Source: Streptomyces sp. NBC_00572 (GTDB taxonomy: Bacteria > Actinomycetota > Actinomycetes > Streptomycetales > Streptomycetaceae). From it: DNA of 64,000 nt. Made by a program: the position numbers and the translations under genes. This document shows, one piece after another, positions 27,379-38,892 of the stretch. Location of the stretch: the NCBI RefSeq assembly GCF_026341815.1, contig NZ_JAPENX010000001.1, positions 124,001-188,000 on the forward strand, read 5' to 3'. Every line of letters starts with the position of its first letter. Positions within the stretch are counted from its first letter, which is position 1. The notes under the pieces were generated by a model. That model was not told where the DNA came from. It worked only from the letters and a program-made list of their open reading frames with translations, and ran no database searches.

Positions 27379-28737
27379 CTACTCGTTGCCCTTCAGGCGG
27401 GCCCGCACACGGTCCACCACGTCCGCGTACCGCGCTTCCGCGCCGTAGCGGGTGGGCTCGTAGTACTGCTTGCCGTGGATGGTGTCCGGGGCGTACTGCT
27501 GGGCCGCGATGCCACCGGGGACGTCGTGGGGGTACACGTAGCCCTGGGCGTGGCCGAGCTTGGCGGCGCCCTTGTAGTGGCCGTCGCGCAGATGCGGCGG
27601 GACCGAACCCGCGAGGCCGTTCCGCACGTCCGCCAGGGCGGCGCCGATCGCGGTCGTCGCCGTGTTCGACTTGGGGGCCAGGGCCAGGGCGATCGTGGCG
27701 TGGCTGAGGGTGAGTGCCGCCTCGGGGAAACCGATCATGGCGACGGCCTGCGCGGCGGCGACGGCGATCGGCAGCGCGTTCGGGTCGGCGAGGCCGATGT
27801 CCTCGCTCGCGGAGATCATCAGGCGCCGGGCGATGAACCGCGGGTCCTCCCCCGCCTCGATCATCCGCGCCAGATAGTGCAGGGCGGCGTCCACGTCCGA
27901 GCCGCGGATCGACTTGATGAGCGCGCTGGCCACGTCGTAGTGCTGGTCGCCGTCCCGGTCGTACTTCACCGCCGCGCGGTCGACGGTCTCCTCGACCGTC
28001 GCCAGCGTGATCTCCGGCTCGCCCTTGGCGATGGCCGCGCCCGCGGCCGCCTCCAGGGCGGTCAGGGCACGCCGGGCGTCGCCGCCGGCGACGCGCAGGA
28101 GGTGGGCCTCGGCGTCCTCCTGCAGGGTCACCGCCCCGCCGAGGCCGCGCTCGCCGGTGAGGGCCCGGGCCATCAGACCGCGCAGGTCGTCGTCGGTCAG
28201 CGGCTCCAGGGTGAGGAGCAGGGAGCGGGAGAGGAGCGGCGAGATGATCGAGAAGTACGGGTTCTCGGTGGTGGCGGCGATCAGCGTCACCCAGCGGTTC
28301 TCGACGGCGGGCAGCAGCGAGTCCTGCTGGGCCTTGGAGAAGCGGTGGATCTCGTCGAGGAAGAGGACGGTCTCCTTGCCGTAGCCGCCGACCGCGCGGC
28401 GGGCGCCCTCGATGACGGCCCGGACCTCCTTGACGCCCGCGGTGATCGCGGACAGCTCCACGAACCGCTTGTCGGTCGCCTTGGAGACCACGTACGCCAG
28501 GGTCGTCTTTCCGATGCCCGGCGGCCCCCAGAGGATCACCGAGGAGGCGCCGGCGGGGCCGCCGTCCCCGTCGCCCACGAGTCGGCGCAGCGGCGAACCG
28601 GGCTTGAGCAGGTGCTTCTGGCCCACCACCTCGTCGAGGGTGCGCGGGCGCATCCGGACGGCCAGCGGGCTGCCGGCGGGGTCCTTCTCCTGGCGGTCTT
28701 CGGCTGCTGCGGTAAAGAGGTCGGGCTCCACAGTCAT
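27379..28737 (-). CDS. rarA: Replication-associated recombination protein A (RarA/MgsA ATPase)
   Basis: AAA+ ATPase acting at stalled replication forks. The 452 residues contain [20 protein letters not shown], Walker [11 protein letters not shown], Walker [10 protein letters not shown], sensor 1 AATTENP and the C-terminal RarA tetramerisation region ([35 protein letters not shown]). Length is normal. The ATG at 28737 (MTVEPDLF) has a GTG alternative two codons on. It lies between the VKOR gene and the rpsD leader. Confidence 0.95.
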   Translation of the reverse strand: MTVEPDLFTAAAEDRQEKDPAGSPLAVRMRPRTLDEVVGQKHLLKPGSPLRRLVGDGDGGPAGASSVILWGPPGIGKTTLAYVVSKATDKRFVELSAITAGVKEVRAVIEGARRAVGGYGKETVLFLDEIHRFSKAQQDSLLPAVENRWVTLIAATTENPYFSIISPLLSRSLLLTLEPLTDDDLRGLMARALTGERGLGGAVTLQEDAEAHLLRVAGGDARRALTALEAAAGAAIAKGEPEITLATVEETVDRAAVKYDRDGDQHYDVASALIKSIRGSDVDAALHYLARMIEAGEDPRFIARRLMISASEDIGLADPNALPIAVAAAQAVAMIGFPEAALTLSHATIALALAPKSNTATTAIGAALADVRNGLAGSVPPHLRDGHYKGAAKLGHAQGYVYPHDVPGGIAAQQYAPDTIHGKQYYEPTRYGAEARYADVVDRVRARLKGNE

Positions 28738-28806
28738 GAAGCCTAGGTCACCGCACTGACAGCACTGTCGCCGCCGATGGTCCGCCGGCCGTCCGTGAGC
28801 GGTCGG

Positions 28807-29442
28807 TCAGCTGGTCCAGAAGTCCCACCAGCGGGTCAGGATCAGCATGCCGATGATCCCGATGTGCAGGACGGGCAGGATCCAGGTGAACTCGTCGAAG
28901 AAGGTCTTCAGGCCGCGGGGGGCGGGGATGACGCCGTTGCGGACGTTGTGCGAGGTCACGTACCAGAACATGACGATGGTGGCGACCCAGGCCAGGCAGC
29001 ACCACAGACAGAGCGAGTTGATCTCGTACAGCGACTGGTACATGAGCCACGTGCAGAAGCCGACACCGAAGAGGGTGCCGGCGTTGAGGCCGAGCCAGTA
29101 CCACCTGCGGTAGCGGGCTCCGGCGAGCAGGGCCACACCGATCGCGATCACCATGGCGTAGGTGACGAGGCCGAGCATCGGGTTCGGGAAGCCGAAGACC
29201 GAGGCCTGCTCGCTCTTCATGATGTTGCCGCAGGAGACGATCGGGTTGAGGCTGCAGCCCGGGACGAAGTTCGGGTCTTCGAGGAGCTTGAACTTGTCGA
29301 TCGTGATGACCCAGGCGGCGAGCACCCCGGCCGCTCCGGTGATCACGAGCAGCCAGGCGAAGGCCCGGCTCGCGCCGATCGTGCCGCTCGTCCCGTCGCC
29401 GTCCCGGCCGGACGCGGCCTCGTCCACCGCTGCCTTCGTCAT
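28807..29442 (-). CDS. VKOR-family quinone-dependent disulfide oxidoreductase
   Basis: Bacterial homologue of vitamin K epoxide reductase. It reoxidises a DsbA-like partner and passes electrons to quinone, so promoting disulfide bonds outside the cell. The 211 residues have about five hydrophobic segments. All four catalytic cysteines are present: loop Cys C63 and C71 (GCSLNPIVSCGN) and the active-site C145-L-W-C148 next to the quinone site. ATG at 29442, preceded by a purine-rich stretch. No DsbA gene is adjacent. A strong palindrome separates it from hisS. Confidence 0.9.
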   Translation of the reverse strand: MTKAAVDEAASGRDGDGTSGTIGASRAFAWLLVITGAAGVLAAWVITIDKFKLLEDPNFVPGCSLNPIVSCGNIMKSEQASVFGFPNPMLGLVTYAMVIAIGVALLAGARYRRWYWLGLNAGTLFGVGFCTWLMYQSLYEINSLCLWCCLAWVATIVMFWYVTSHNVRNGVIPAPRGLKTFFDEFTWILPVLHIGIIGMLILTRWWDFWTS

Positions 29443-29548
29443 ATCGCCTTTTCCCTCGCTCGCGGGCCTTGTGGGCACGGTCATTCTGCCGTACGGGGGA
29501 CGGCGCCCACCGTTCGCCGGGGATAAGTGAGGCGAACATAAGAGCGAC

Positions 29549-29598
29549 GGGAGAGGGGCCCGGACCCACGCGCGCGCGTGGGTCCGGGCCCCTCTCCC
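29549..29598 (-). terminator. hisS terminator, perfect 50-bp palindrome
   Basis: All 25 base pairs match (29549-29573 with 29574-29598). It begins 11 bp after the hisS stop and ends the MBL-hisS transcript. Being fully symmetric, it can also fold on the other strand. Confidence 0.85.
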
Positions 29599-29608
29599 GA
29601 ACGGTCCG

Positions 29609-30871
29609 TCAGGCCAGCTTGGTCCGTACCGCGTCGAGCAGCGCGTCCACGGCGACCGCCTGCTGCTCGCCGGACTCCATGTCCTTGAGCTGGACGACGC
29701 CCTCGGCGAGGTCGCGCTCACCGGCGACGACGGCGAGGCGGGCGCCCGAGCGGTTGGCGTCCTTCATCGCGCCCTTGAGGCCCTTGCCGCCGAACGAGAA
29801 GTCCGCGGAGATGCCCTCCCTGCGCAGCTCGGTGACCTTGCCGAAGAGGATCCGGCGCGCCTCCTCGCCGATGGCCACCGCGAAGACGCTGGTGACGGCG
29901 GGGAGGTCGAGCTCGACGCCCTCCGCCTCCAGGGCGAGGACCGTACGGTCCACACCGAGCGCCCAGCCGACGGACGGCAGCGCGGGGCCGCCGATCATCT
30001 CGGAGAGTCCGTCGTAGCGTCCGCCGCCGCCGACCGCCGACTGCGAGCCGAGACCGCCGTGGACGAACTCGAAGGTCGTGCGGGTGTAGTAGTCCAGGCC
30101 GCGCACCAGCTTGGCGTCGTCCTCGAAGACCACGCCCGCCGCGGTGATCAGGGCGCGCACCTCCTCGTGGTACGCCTTGCACGCGTCGCACAGGTAGTCG
30201 CGCAGCAGCGGGGCGCCGACGAGCTGCTTCTGTACGGACTCGCGCTTGTCGTCGAGGACGCGCAGCGGGTTGATCTCGGCGCGGCGCAGGGTCTCCTCGT
30301 CGAGGTCGAGCCCGCGCAGGAAGCCCTGGAGCGCCTCGCGGTAGACGGGACGGCACTCCTTGTCGCCCAGCGAGTTGAGCAGGATGCGGAAGTTCCGCAG
30401 GCCGAGGGTGCGGTACGCCTGGTCGGCGAGGATGATCAGCTCGGCGTCGAGCGCCGGGTCCTCGGAGCCGATCGCCTCGGCACCGACCTGGGAGAAGTGG
30501 CGGTAGCGGCCCGCCTGGGCCCGCTCGTAGCGGTAGTACGAGCCGGAGTACCAGAGCTTGACCGGCAGGTTGCCCTGCTTGTGCAGGTTGGCCTGGAGCG
30601 CCGCCCGCAGCACGGACGCGGTGCCCTCCGGACGGAGGGCGAGGTGGTCGTTGCCCTTCGTGGTGAGGGTGTACATCTCCTTGGTCACGATGTCGGTGGA
30701 CTCGCCGACACCGCGGGAGAACAGCTCGACGTTCTCGAAGCCGGGCGTCTCGATGTAGCCGTAGCCGGAGTTCCTCAGCGGCGTGGAGATCGCGTCCCGG
30801 ACCGCCAGGAAGGTGGCGGAGCGGGGCGGGATCAGGTCGTACGTGCCCTTGGGGGCCTGAAAGGTGCTCAC
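29609..30871 (-). CDS. hisS: Histidyl-tRNA synthetase
   Basis: Charges tRNA-His. The 420 residues start at GTG 30871 ([16 protein letters not shown]) and have class II motif 2 ([20 protein letters not shown]), the histidine-binding [12 protein letters not shown] and [12 protein letters not shown], and motif 3 [18 protein letters not shown]-terminal anticodon-binding domain follows from about residue 330. It lies 10 bp after the upstream hydrolase gene, so the two are probably cotranscribed. The longer open frame upstream of 30871 is not coding. Confidence 0.97.
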   Translation of the reverse strand: MSTFQAPKGTYDLIPPRSATFLAVRDAISTPLRNSGYGYIETPGFENVELFSRGVGESTDIVTKEMYTLTTKGNDHLALRPEGTASVLRAALQANLHKQGNLPVKLWYSGSYYRYERAQAGRYRHFSQVGAEAIGSEDPALDAELIILADQAYRTLGLRNFRILLNSLGDKECRPVYREALQGFLRGLDLDEETLRRAEINPLRVLDDKRESVQKQLVGAPLLRDYLCDACKAYHEEVRALITAAGVVFEDDAKLVRGLDYYTRTTFEFVHGGLGSQSAVGGGGRYDGLSEMIGGPALPSVGWALGVDRTVLALEAEGVELDLPAVTSVFAVAIGEEARRILFGKVTELRREGISADFSFGGKGLKGAMKDANRSGARLAVVAGERDLAEGVVQLKDMESGEQQAVAVDALLDAVRTKLA

Positions 30872-30881
30872 GAAAGTCTCG

Positions 30882-31589
30882 TCACATTCCTCGTCGGGGA
30901 GCGTCCGTGCTCCCGAGACCGGCGGCCACGTCCCGCAGATAGGGGTTCGTGGCGCGCTCCTGGCCGATGGTCGTCTGGGGACCGTGTCCCGACAGCACCA
31001 CGGTCGAGTTGTCGAGCGGCAGGCACACACGGGCCAGCGAAGCGAGCATCTCGTCCATGTCACCGCCGGGAAGGTCGGTGCGTCCGATGGAGCCGGCGAA
31101 CAGCAGGTCCCCGGAGAAGAACACGGAGGGGATCTCCGTGGTCTGCGGCATCCTGAAGGTCACCGACCCCTTGGTATGACCGGGCGCGTGGGCGACGGAG
31201 AAGTCCAGACCGGCGAGCTTCAGCTCGGCACCGTCGGTGAGTTCTCGCACGTCGTCGGGTTCGCCCACGGTCAGCTCGCCCATGAGCGGCATCCCGATGG
31301 AGCGGCCGAGGGCCTTCTCCGGGTCGCTCATCATGTAGCGGTCGGACGGGTGGATCCACGCGGGGACGTCATGGGCGCCGCACACCGGGACGACGGAGGC
31401 GACGTGGTCGATGTGTCCATGGGTGAGGACGACGGCGACGGGCTTGAGCCGATGCTTCTTCAGCGTCTCCTCGACACCCTGGGCGGCCTGGTGGCCCGGG
31501 TCGATGATCACGCACTCCTCGCCTGCGGCGGGGGCGACCAGATAGCAGTTGGTCCCCCAGGCCCCGGCGGGGAACCCGGCAATCAGCAC
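30882..31589 (-). CDS. Metallo-beta-lactamase-fold hydrolase (glyoxalase II-like)
   Basis: The 235 residues start at GTG 31589 ([18 protein letters not shown]), with AAGGA 5 bases upstream. The metal-binding motif is THGHIDH near residue 56, with further ligands in APGHTKGS (His), FSGDLLF (Asp) and LSGHGPQT (His), all expected for a binuclear site. Hydroxyacylglutathione hydrolase itself is unlikely because actinobacteria use mycothiol; a thioester or S-mycothiol hydrolase role is inference. It precedes hisS, as in M. tuberculosis. Confidence 0.9.
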   Translation of the reverse strand: MLIAGFPAGAWGTNCYLVAPAAGEECVIIDPGHQAAQGVEETLKKHRLKPVAVVLTHGHIDHVASVVPVCGAHDVPAWIHPSDRYMMSDPEKALGRSIGMPLMGELTVGEPDDVRELTDGAELKLAGLDFSVAHAPGHTKGSVTFRMPQTTEIPSVFFSGDLLFAGSIGRTDLPGGDMDEMLASLARVCLPLDNSTVVLSGHGPQTTIGQERATNPYLRDVAAGLGSTDAPRRGM

Positions 31590-31753
31590 GTTCGTCCTTA
31601 GATGTCGTCCGGCACGGGGGCGCGGAATTCGGCAGAGATCACGGAATGCGGCAGATCAGAGCCTACCGGCGGTGCCGGTTCCACAGCCAACCCGTATACG
31701 GTACGGGCACATCCGGCCAGGACAGGAACAGACGAGCGACAGGAGCGGAACCG

Positions 31754-32569
31754 GTGGTCACCAGCGATCAGCGGCGGCGGCAGCTTGCCAGGGAGAAGTA
31801 CGCGCGGCAGCAGCAGCGGCGGGAGGAGAACCGGCGCAAGGCGAAGCGCCGCAACACCGTCGTCGCGGCCGCCCTCGCGGTGGTCCTCGCGGCGGGCGGC
31901 GCGGTCTACGCGTCCGTGGCGCTGACGGGCGACGACTCGCCCAAGGGCTCGGACAACGCGACGGGTCCGGAGAGCTCGGCGAGCAGCACGCCCAGCAGCC
32001 CGGCGCCCTCGCAGAGCGAGTCGGCGGGCCCGGAGCCGAAGATGTCCGTGGACGCGAAGGCCACGTACGACATGACGCTCAAGACGAACGAGGGCGACGT
32101 CACGATCACCATGGACGCGGCGAAGACCCCGCGCACGGTGAACTCCTTCTCGCACCTCGCGGCGAAGAAGTACTTCGACGGCACGAAGTGCCACCGGCTC
32201 ACCACGCAGGGCATCTTCGTGCTCCAGTGCGGTGACCCCAAGGGCGACGGCACGGGCGGCCCGGGCTACAACATCCCGGACGAGAACCTGGGCGCGCTCG
32301 GCAAGGCGGGCTCGGACGGCACCGTGACCTACCCGGCCGGCACCGTGGCGATGGCCAACACCGGGCAGCCGGGCAGCGGCGGCTCGCAGTTCTTCCTCGT
32401 CTACAAGGACACCAAGCTGCCGCCGAGCTACACGCCGTTCGGAAAGATGGACGCGGCCGGCCTCCAGGTCGTCAAGGACGTGGCCGCCGCCGGTGTCACG
32501 GGCGGTGCCACGGACGGCGCCCCCAAGAAGGCCGTCACCGTCGAGAAGGCGACCGTCGCGAAGAAGTGA
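31754..32569 (+). CDS. Membrane-anchored cyclophilin-type peptidyl-prolyl isomerase
   Basis: Catalyses proline cis-trans isomerisation, here probably on the outer face of the membrane. Start GTG at 31754 with AGGAG 8 bases upstream. The 271 residues have a basic Gln/Arg-rich cytoplasmic N-terminus, one transmembrane helix (about 35-57), a Ser/Pro linker to about 95, then the cyclophilin domain: TMDAAKTPRTVNSFSHL, KCHRLTTQGIFVLQCGDP (catalytic Arg), GTVAMANTGQPGSGGSQFFLVY. The common QxGD motif is present as QCGD. It is divergent from the hydrolase gene. Confidence 0.92.
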   Translation: MVTSDQRRRQLAREKYARQQQRREENRRKAKRRNTVVAAALAVVLAAGGAVYASVALTGDDSPKGSDNATGPESSASSTPSSPAPSQSESAGPEPKMSVDAKATYDMTLKTNEGDVTITMDAAKTPRTVNSFSHLAAKKYFDGTKCHRLTTQGIFVLQCGDPKGDGTGGPGYNIPDENLGALGKAGSDGTVTYPAGTVAMANTGQPGSGGSQFFLVYKDTKLPPSYTPFGKMDAAGLQVVKDVAAAGVTGGATDGAPKKAVTVEKATVAKK

Positions 32570-32768
32570 GCCGGGCGTCCGCACGCACGCGTGACCGTGA
32601 ATCTCGGTCGCGCTGAGTGCGGACAGCCGGGCCGCCGTTCGCCTAGATTGGCGTTGTGCAGCGTTGGGCCGTCGGCCGCGCTGCGGAAGGCGGGCGAGGC
32701 CCGCCGGGAAACTGTGGACGATGCCCGGGGGGTACGACCCCGCGACGGCATCATGGTGAGGAGGCGCT

Positions 32769-33998
32769 GTGAGCAGCGACCCGTGGGGCCGCGTCGACGA
32801 GACGGGCACCGTGTACGTGCGGACGGCCGAGGGCGAGAAGGTCGTCGGATCGTGGCAGGCCGGCACCCCTGAGGAGGCCCTGGCCTACTTCGAGCGCAAG
32901 TACGAGGGCTTGGTTGTCGAGATCGGCCTCCTCGAGAAGCGGGTGAGGACCACCGACCTCTCGGCGAAGGACGCCACCGCGGCGATCGAGCACATCCGGC
33001 AGCAGATCGACGAGCACCACGCCGTCGGCGACCTGGCCGCGCTCGCGACCCGCCTGGACAAGCTCGTCGAGACGGTCGACTCGCGCCGTGAGGAGCGCAA
33101 GGCGCAGAAGGCCAAGCAGACCGACGAGGCGCGCACCGCCAAGGAGAAGCTCGTCACGGAGGCCGAGGAGCTGGCCCAGAGCGAGCAGTGGCGCTCCGCG
33201 GGCGAGCGGCTGCGGGCCCTCGTGGACACCTGGAAGGGCCTCCCCCGGCTCGACCGCAAGTCCGACGACGAGCTGTGGCACCGCTTCTCGCACGCCCGCT
33301 CGGCGTTCTCGAAGCGCCGCAAGGCCCACTTCGCCTCGCTGGACGCCCAGCGGGAGGACGCGCGCAAGGCCAAGGAGCGTCTGGTCGCCGAGGCGGAGTC
33401 GCTGTCGAACTCCACCGACTGGGGCACCACGGCGGCCCGCTACCGCGACCTGATGACGGAGTGGAAGGCGGCCGGCCGCGCCCAGCGCGAGCACGAGGAC
33501 GACCTGTGGAACCGCTTCCGCGGTGCCCAGGACGTCTTCTTCGCGGCGCGCGGCGAGGTGTTCGCCGAGCGGGACGCGGAGCAGACCGAGAACCTCAAGC
33601 TGAAGGAGGAGCTCGCGACCGAGGCCGAGAAGCTGCTGCCGGTGTCGGACCTGAAGGCGGCGCGCGCGGCCTTCCGTTCCCTCAACGAGCGGTGGGAGGC
33701 CATCGGCCACGTGCCGCGTGACGCCCGTCCCAAGGTCGAGGGCCGGATGCACACGGTGGAGCGGGCGATCCAGGAGGCCGAGGAGGCCGAGTGGCGCCGG
33801 ACGAACCCGGAGGCACGCGCGCGTGCCGCGGGTCTGACCGGTCAGCTCCAGGACGCGGTCGAGAAGCTGCGCAAGCAGATCGACGCGGCCCGAGCCGCCG
33901 GCAACGACGCCAAGGCCGACAAGCTCGCCCGTGAGCTGGAGGGCCGCCAGGCCCTGCTCGACCAGGCCATGAAGGGCCTGGAGGAGTTCGGCGGCTGA
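32769..33998 (+). CDS. DUF349 domain protein
   Basis: Function unknown. The 409 residues start at GTG 32769 with GAGGAGG 6 bases upstream. After a short beta segment (VYVRTAEGEKVVGSW) the protein is almost wholly alpha-helical and charged. It carries about three DUF349 repeats, each with a DxLWxRFxxA-like helix (DDELWHRFSHARSAF, EDDLWNRFRGAQDVF, and the KLEEL/W motifs around). Long coiled coils are likely at both ends. It has its own strong terminator and converges on relA. Confidence 0.88.
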   Translation: MSSDPWGRVDETGTVYVRTAEGEKVVGSWQAGTPEEALAYFERKYEGLVVEIGLLEKRVRTTDLSAKDATAAIEHIRQQIDEHHAVGDLAALATRLDKLVETVDSRREERKAQKAKQTDEARTAKEKLVTEAEELAQSEQWRSAGERLRALVDTWKGLPRLDRKSDDELWHRFSHARSAFSKRRKAHFASLDAQREDARKAKERLVAEAESLSNSTDWGTTAARYRDLMTEWKAAGRAQREHEDDLWNRFRGAQDVFFAARGEVFAERDAEQTENLKLKEELATEAEKLLPVSDLKAARAAFRSLNERWEAIGHVPRDARPKVEGRMHTVERAIQEAEEAEWRRTNPEARARAAGLTGQLQDAVEKLRKQIDAARAAGNDAKADKLARELEGRQALLDQAMKGLEEFGG

Positions 33999-34006
33999 TA
34001 CGCCGA

Positions 34007-34054
34007 TACGAAAGGGCGGCTCCGGTACGTACGTACCGGAGCCGCCCTTTCGTA
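34007..34054. terminator. Bidirectional terminator between DUF349 and relA
   Basis: A perfect 48-bp palindrome (24 + 24) lying between two convergent genes. It starts 9 bp after the DUF349 stop and 8 bp after the relA stop. Its outer bases give A-rich and T-rich flanks on either strand (CGAAAG ... CTTTCG). Confidence 0.88.
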
Positions 34055-34061
34055 TCCGCTG

Positions 34062-36545
<2,484 letters not shown>

Positions 36546-36715
36546 GAGCGCTCCTCTGGGTCCCCCCGGACGGAGTCTGGGGGAGATACCGGGTCCCCCG
36601 GTCAGGCCCGGAAAGGCCATGGTATCGAGCCACGGGTCGCGGTGCGCACGCGGTGGTCACTCGCCCCGGGAGAGCGGGGGTCGCGCGGCCCGCGACCCCC
36701 GCCGCCGGCCGGCCG

Positions 36716-37138
36716 TCAGTTCCAGCGGAGCAGGGAGGGCCCGCCCTTCACCTGGATCTCCTTGGTCGCGGCGACATTGCCCCAGTGGACCTTGAGGGAG
36801 CCGCTCTTCCCGCACAGGGGGCTGGACCAGAACTCCTTGCGCCGGGCGTCGAAGCCCTTGGCGCGGATGCAGATGCTGCCTCCCCGGTAGACCTTCCAGG
36901 CGTACCCCATCTTCATGCCCTCGGCGCCGAAGTGGCCGCAGGCGTCACTTGCCTTCGTCCACTTCAGGGGCGCGCTTCCGGCGTTCTTCCAGCCGACGCA
37001 CGAATCGGCCGCGACCCCGGGGGCCGCCGCGGGGGCCTGTGCCGGGCGGCCCGCGCTCGCGGGGTTCACGGCGGTCCCGAGCGCGGCGAGCGCGATCAGG
37101 GAGACGACTCCGGCGACGGTCTTCCGCGACATGTCCAT
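36716..37138 (-). CDS. Small secreted protein with four cysteines
   Basis: Function unknown. The 140 residues start at ATG 37138 with AGGAGG 7 bases upstream. A signal peptide (basic MDMSRK, hydrophobic TVAGVVSLIALAALGTAV, cut near NPASA/GRPA) is followed by an Ala/Pro linker and a compact domain. It holds four Cys (in SCVGWK, DACGHF, SICIRAK, PLCGKS), probably two disulfides, and several Trp. It sits alone between relA and apt, with gaps on both sides, and looks like an addition to the conserved relA-apt order. Confidence 0.8.
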   Translation of the reverse strand: MDMSRKTVAGVVSLIALAALGTAVNPASAGRPAQAPAAAPGVAADSCVGWKNAGSAPLKWTKASDACGHFGAEGMKMGYAWKVYRGGSICIRAKGFDARRKEFWSSPLCGKSGSLKVHWGNVAATKEIQVKGGPSLLRWN

Positions 37139-37260
37139 ACGACTTCCTCCTGGCAGCGTGACAACGTCCGGGAACGACGAAGGGCGCCTCGGGAGGTCCC
37201 GGGCGCCCATCGCCGTATCCCTCGACCGTTATCGGGCGGGAGATCGTCGGACTTGAAGGA

Positions 37261-37812
37261 TCACACTCGGATGAGTGCCGTGAGCGGCGCCCCGTTCAGG
37301 GCGGGCTCCAGTCGGGCGCGGCCCGGCAGGAAGCCCAGCTCCATGAGGACCGCGACGCCCGCCACCTGGGCGCCCGCGCGGCGGATCAGCTCGATCGAGG
37401 CCTCGGCCGTCCCGCCGGTGGCGAGGACGTCGTCGATGACCATGACGCGGTCGCCCGCGGCCAGGTCCTCGGCGTGCACCTCGATCTCGGCGGTGCCGTA
37501 CTCCAGCTCGTACGCCTGCTTCAGCGTGGCTCCGGGGAGCTTGCCGGCCTTGCGGACCGGGATGAAGCCCAGGCCCGCCCGGACGGCCACCGGGGCGGCC
37601 AGGATGAAGCCGCGCGCCTCGAGACCGACGATCTTCGTCGCGCCGTGCGCGGTGCACAGCGCGGCGAGGGCGTCGGTGAGCGCCGTGAACGCCTCCGGGT
37701 CCGCGAGCAGCGGCGTGATGTCCTTGAACAGCACGCCCGGCTTCGGGTAGTCCGGTACGTCGCGGATACGGCTGAGCAGGAGGTCGGTGACGTCCTGGGC
37801 CTCGGCGGTCAT
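37261..37812 (-). CDS. apt: Adenine phosphoribosyltransferase
   Basis: Salvages adenine to AMP with PRPP. The 183 residues contain RIRDVPDYPKPGVLFKDITPLL at the N-terminus, GLEARGFILAAP, RKAGKLPG, and the PRPP-binding MVIDDVLATGGTAEASI. ATG at 37812 overlaps the secF stop (ATGA). It is the last gene of the secD-secF-apt unit and lies upstream of relA, the known actinobacterial order. Confidence 0.96.
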   Translation of the reverse strand: MTAEAQDVTDLLLSRIRDVPDYPKPGVLFKDITPLLADPEAFTALTDALAALCTAHGATKIVGLEARGFILAAPVAVRAGLGFIPVRKAGKLPGATLKQAYELEYGTAEIEVHAEDLAAGDRVMVIDDVLATGGTAEASIELIRRAGAQVAGVAVLMELGFLPGRARLEPALNGAPLTALIRV

Positions 37813-38891
37813 CCTCGCTGCTCCGAGGAGCGGCCGCGACGGCTCGCCCGCGGGCCGACGACGGCGATCTCGTTGTCGTCGACGGACCGGTCGTCCGACC
37901 CGTCGTACGACTCGCCCTTGGCGGCCGCACCGGCCCGCTTCGCCATGATGCGCTTCTTGAGTGCCCTGATCGCCGGCTCGCGCTCCTTGAGGTCGGCGAC
38001 GAGCGGGGTGGCGATGAAGATCGACGAGTACGCACCGGCGGCGAGACCGACGAACAGCGACAGCGAGATGTCGTTGAGCATGCCGGCGCCGAGGACGCCA
38101 CCACCGATGAAGAGCAGGCCGGCGACCGGCAGCAGCGCGACGACGGTGGTGTTGATCGAACGGACCAGGGTGCCGTTGATCGAGCGGTTGGCCAGCTCGC
38201 TGTACGTGAAGCGGGTCTGCTTCGTGATGTCCTTCGTCTGTTCCTTGAGGGAGTCGAAGACGACGACCGTGTCGTACAGCGAGTAACCGAGGATCGTCAG
38301 CAGGCCGATGACCGTACCGACGGTGACCTCGAAGCCGACCAGCGAGTAGATGCCGACCGTGATCGTGAGGTCGTGGATCAGCGCGATGAGCGCCGCGACC
38401 GCCATTCTCCACTCGAAGGCGATGGCCAGATAGATCACCACGAGGATCATGAAGATCCCCAGACCGGTCCAGGCCTTGGTGGCGATCTGCTCACCCCAGC
38501 TGGGGCCGACGAGCTCGGCCGCGATCTTGTCCTCGGGGACGTTCAGGTCCTTCGCGAGCTCCGAGCGGACCTGGTCGGACTGCGCGGTGTCGAGGCCGCC
38601 GACCTGGATGCGCAGGGAGCCGTTGCCGAGCTGCTGGACGATCGCGTCGTGGCCGGAGGCCTCTTCCGCGTACTCCTGGGCCTGGCTGACGGAGACTTCC
38701 GACTTCGGGGTGGTGAAGACGGCACCGCCCTGGAACTCGATGCCCATGTTCAGGCCGCGGACGGCCAGGGCGACGATGGCGGTGATGGTGATCAGGATGG
38801 ACAGGCCATACCAGATCTTGCGGTTGCCGATGAAGTCGTAGCCGACCTCACCACGGTGGAGCCGGGCGCCGAGATCGCCGAGCTTCGACAT
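37809..38891 (-). CDS. secF: Protein translocase subunit SecF
   Basis: RND-type partner of SecD that uses the proton gradient to help export. The 360 residues have six transmembrane helices and one large outer domain after the first (NMGIEFQGGAVFTTPK signature near residue 48). The C-half contains the SecD/SecF motif GYSLYDTVVVFDSLKEQ and TTVVALLPVAGLLF. Start ATG at 38891, one base after the secD stop, chosen over the longer upstream frame. The C-terminal tail is charged and probably disordered. Confidence 0.96.
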   Translation of the reverse strand: MSKLGDLGARLHRGEVGYDFIGNRKIWYGLSILITITAIVALAVRGLNMGIEFQGGAVFTTPKSEVSVSQAQEYAEEASGHDAIVQQLGNGSLRIQVGGLDTAQSDQVRSELAKDLNVPEDKIAAELVGPSWGEQIATKAWTGLGIFMILVVIYLAIAFEWRMAVAALIALIHDLTITVGIYSLVGFEVTVGTVIGLLTILGYSLYDTVVVFDSLKEQTKDITKQTRFTYSELANRSINGTLVRSINTTVVALLPVAGLLFIGGGVLGAGMLNDISLSLFVGLAAGAYSSIFIATPLVADLKEREPAIRALKKRIMAKRAGAAAKGESYDGSDDRSVDDNEIAVVGPRASRRGRSSEQRG

Positions 38892-38892
38892 C

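Noticed and set aside
27314..27380. Possible small peptide ending VVRELLDAYR just after rarA on the minus strand
   Set aside because: The frame has no ATG or GTG start outside rarA and no ribosome site tied to one. It looks protein-like but may be chance; comparison with relatives would settle it.
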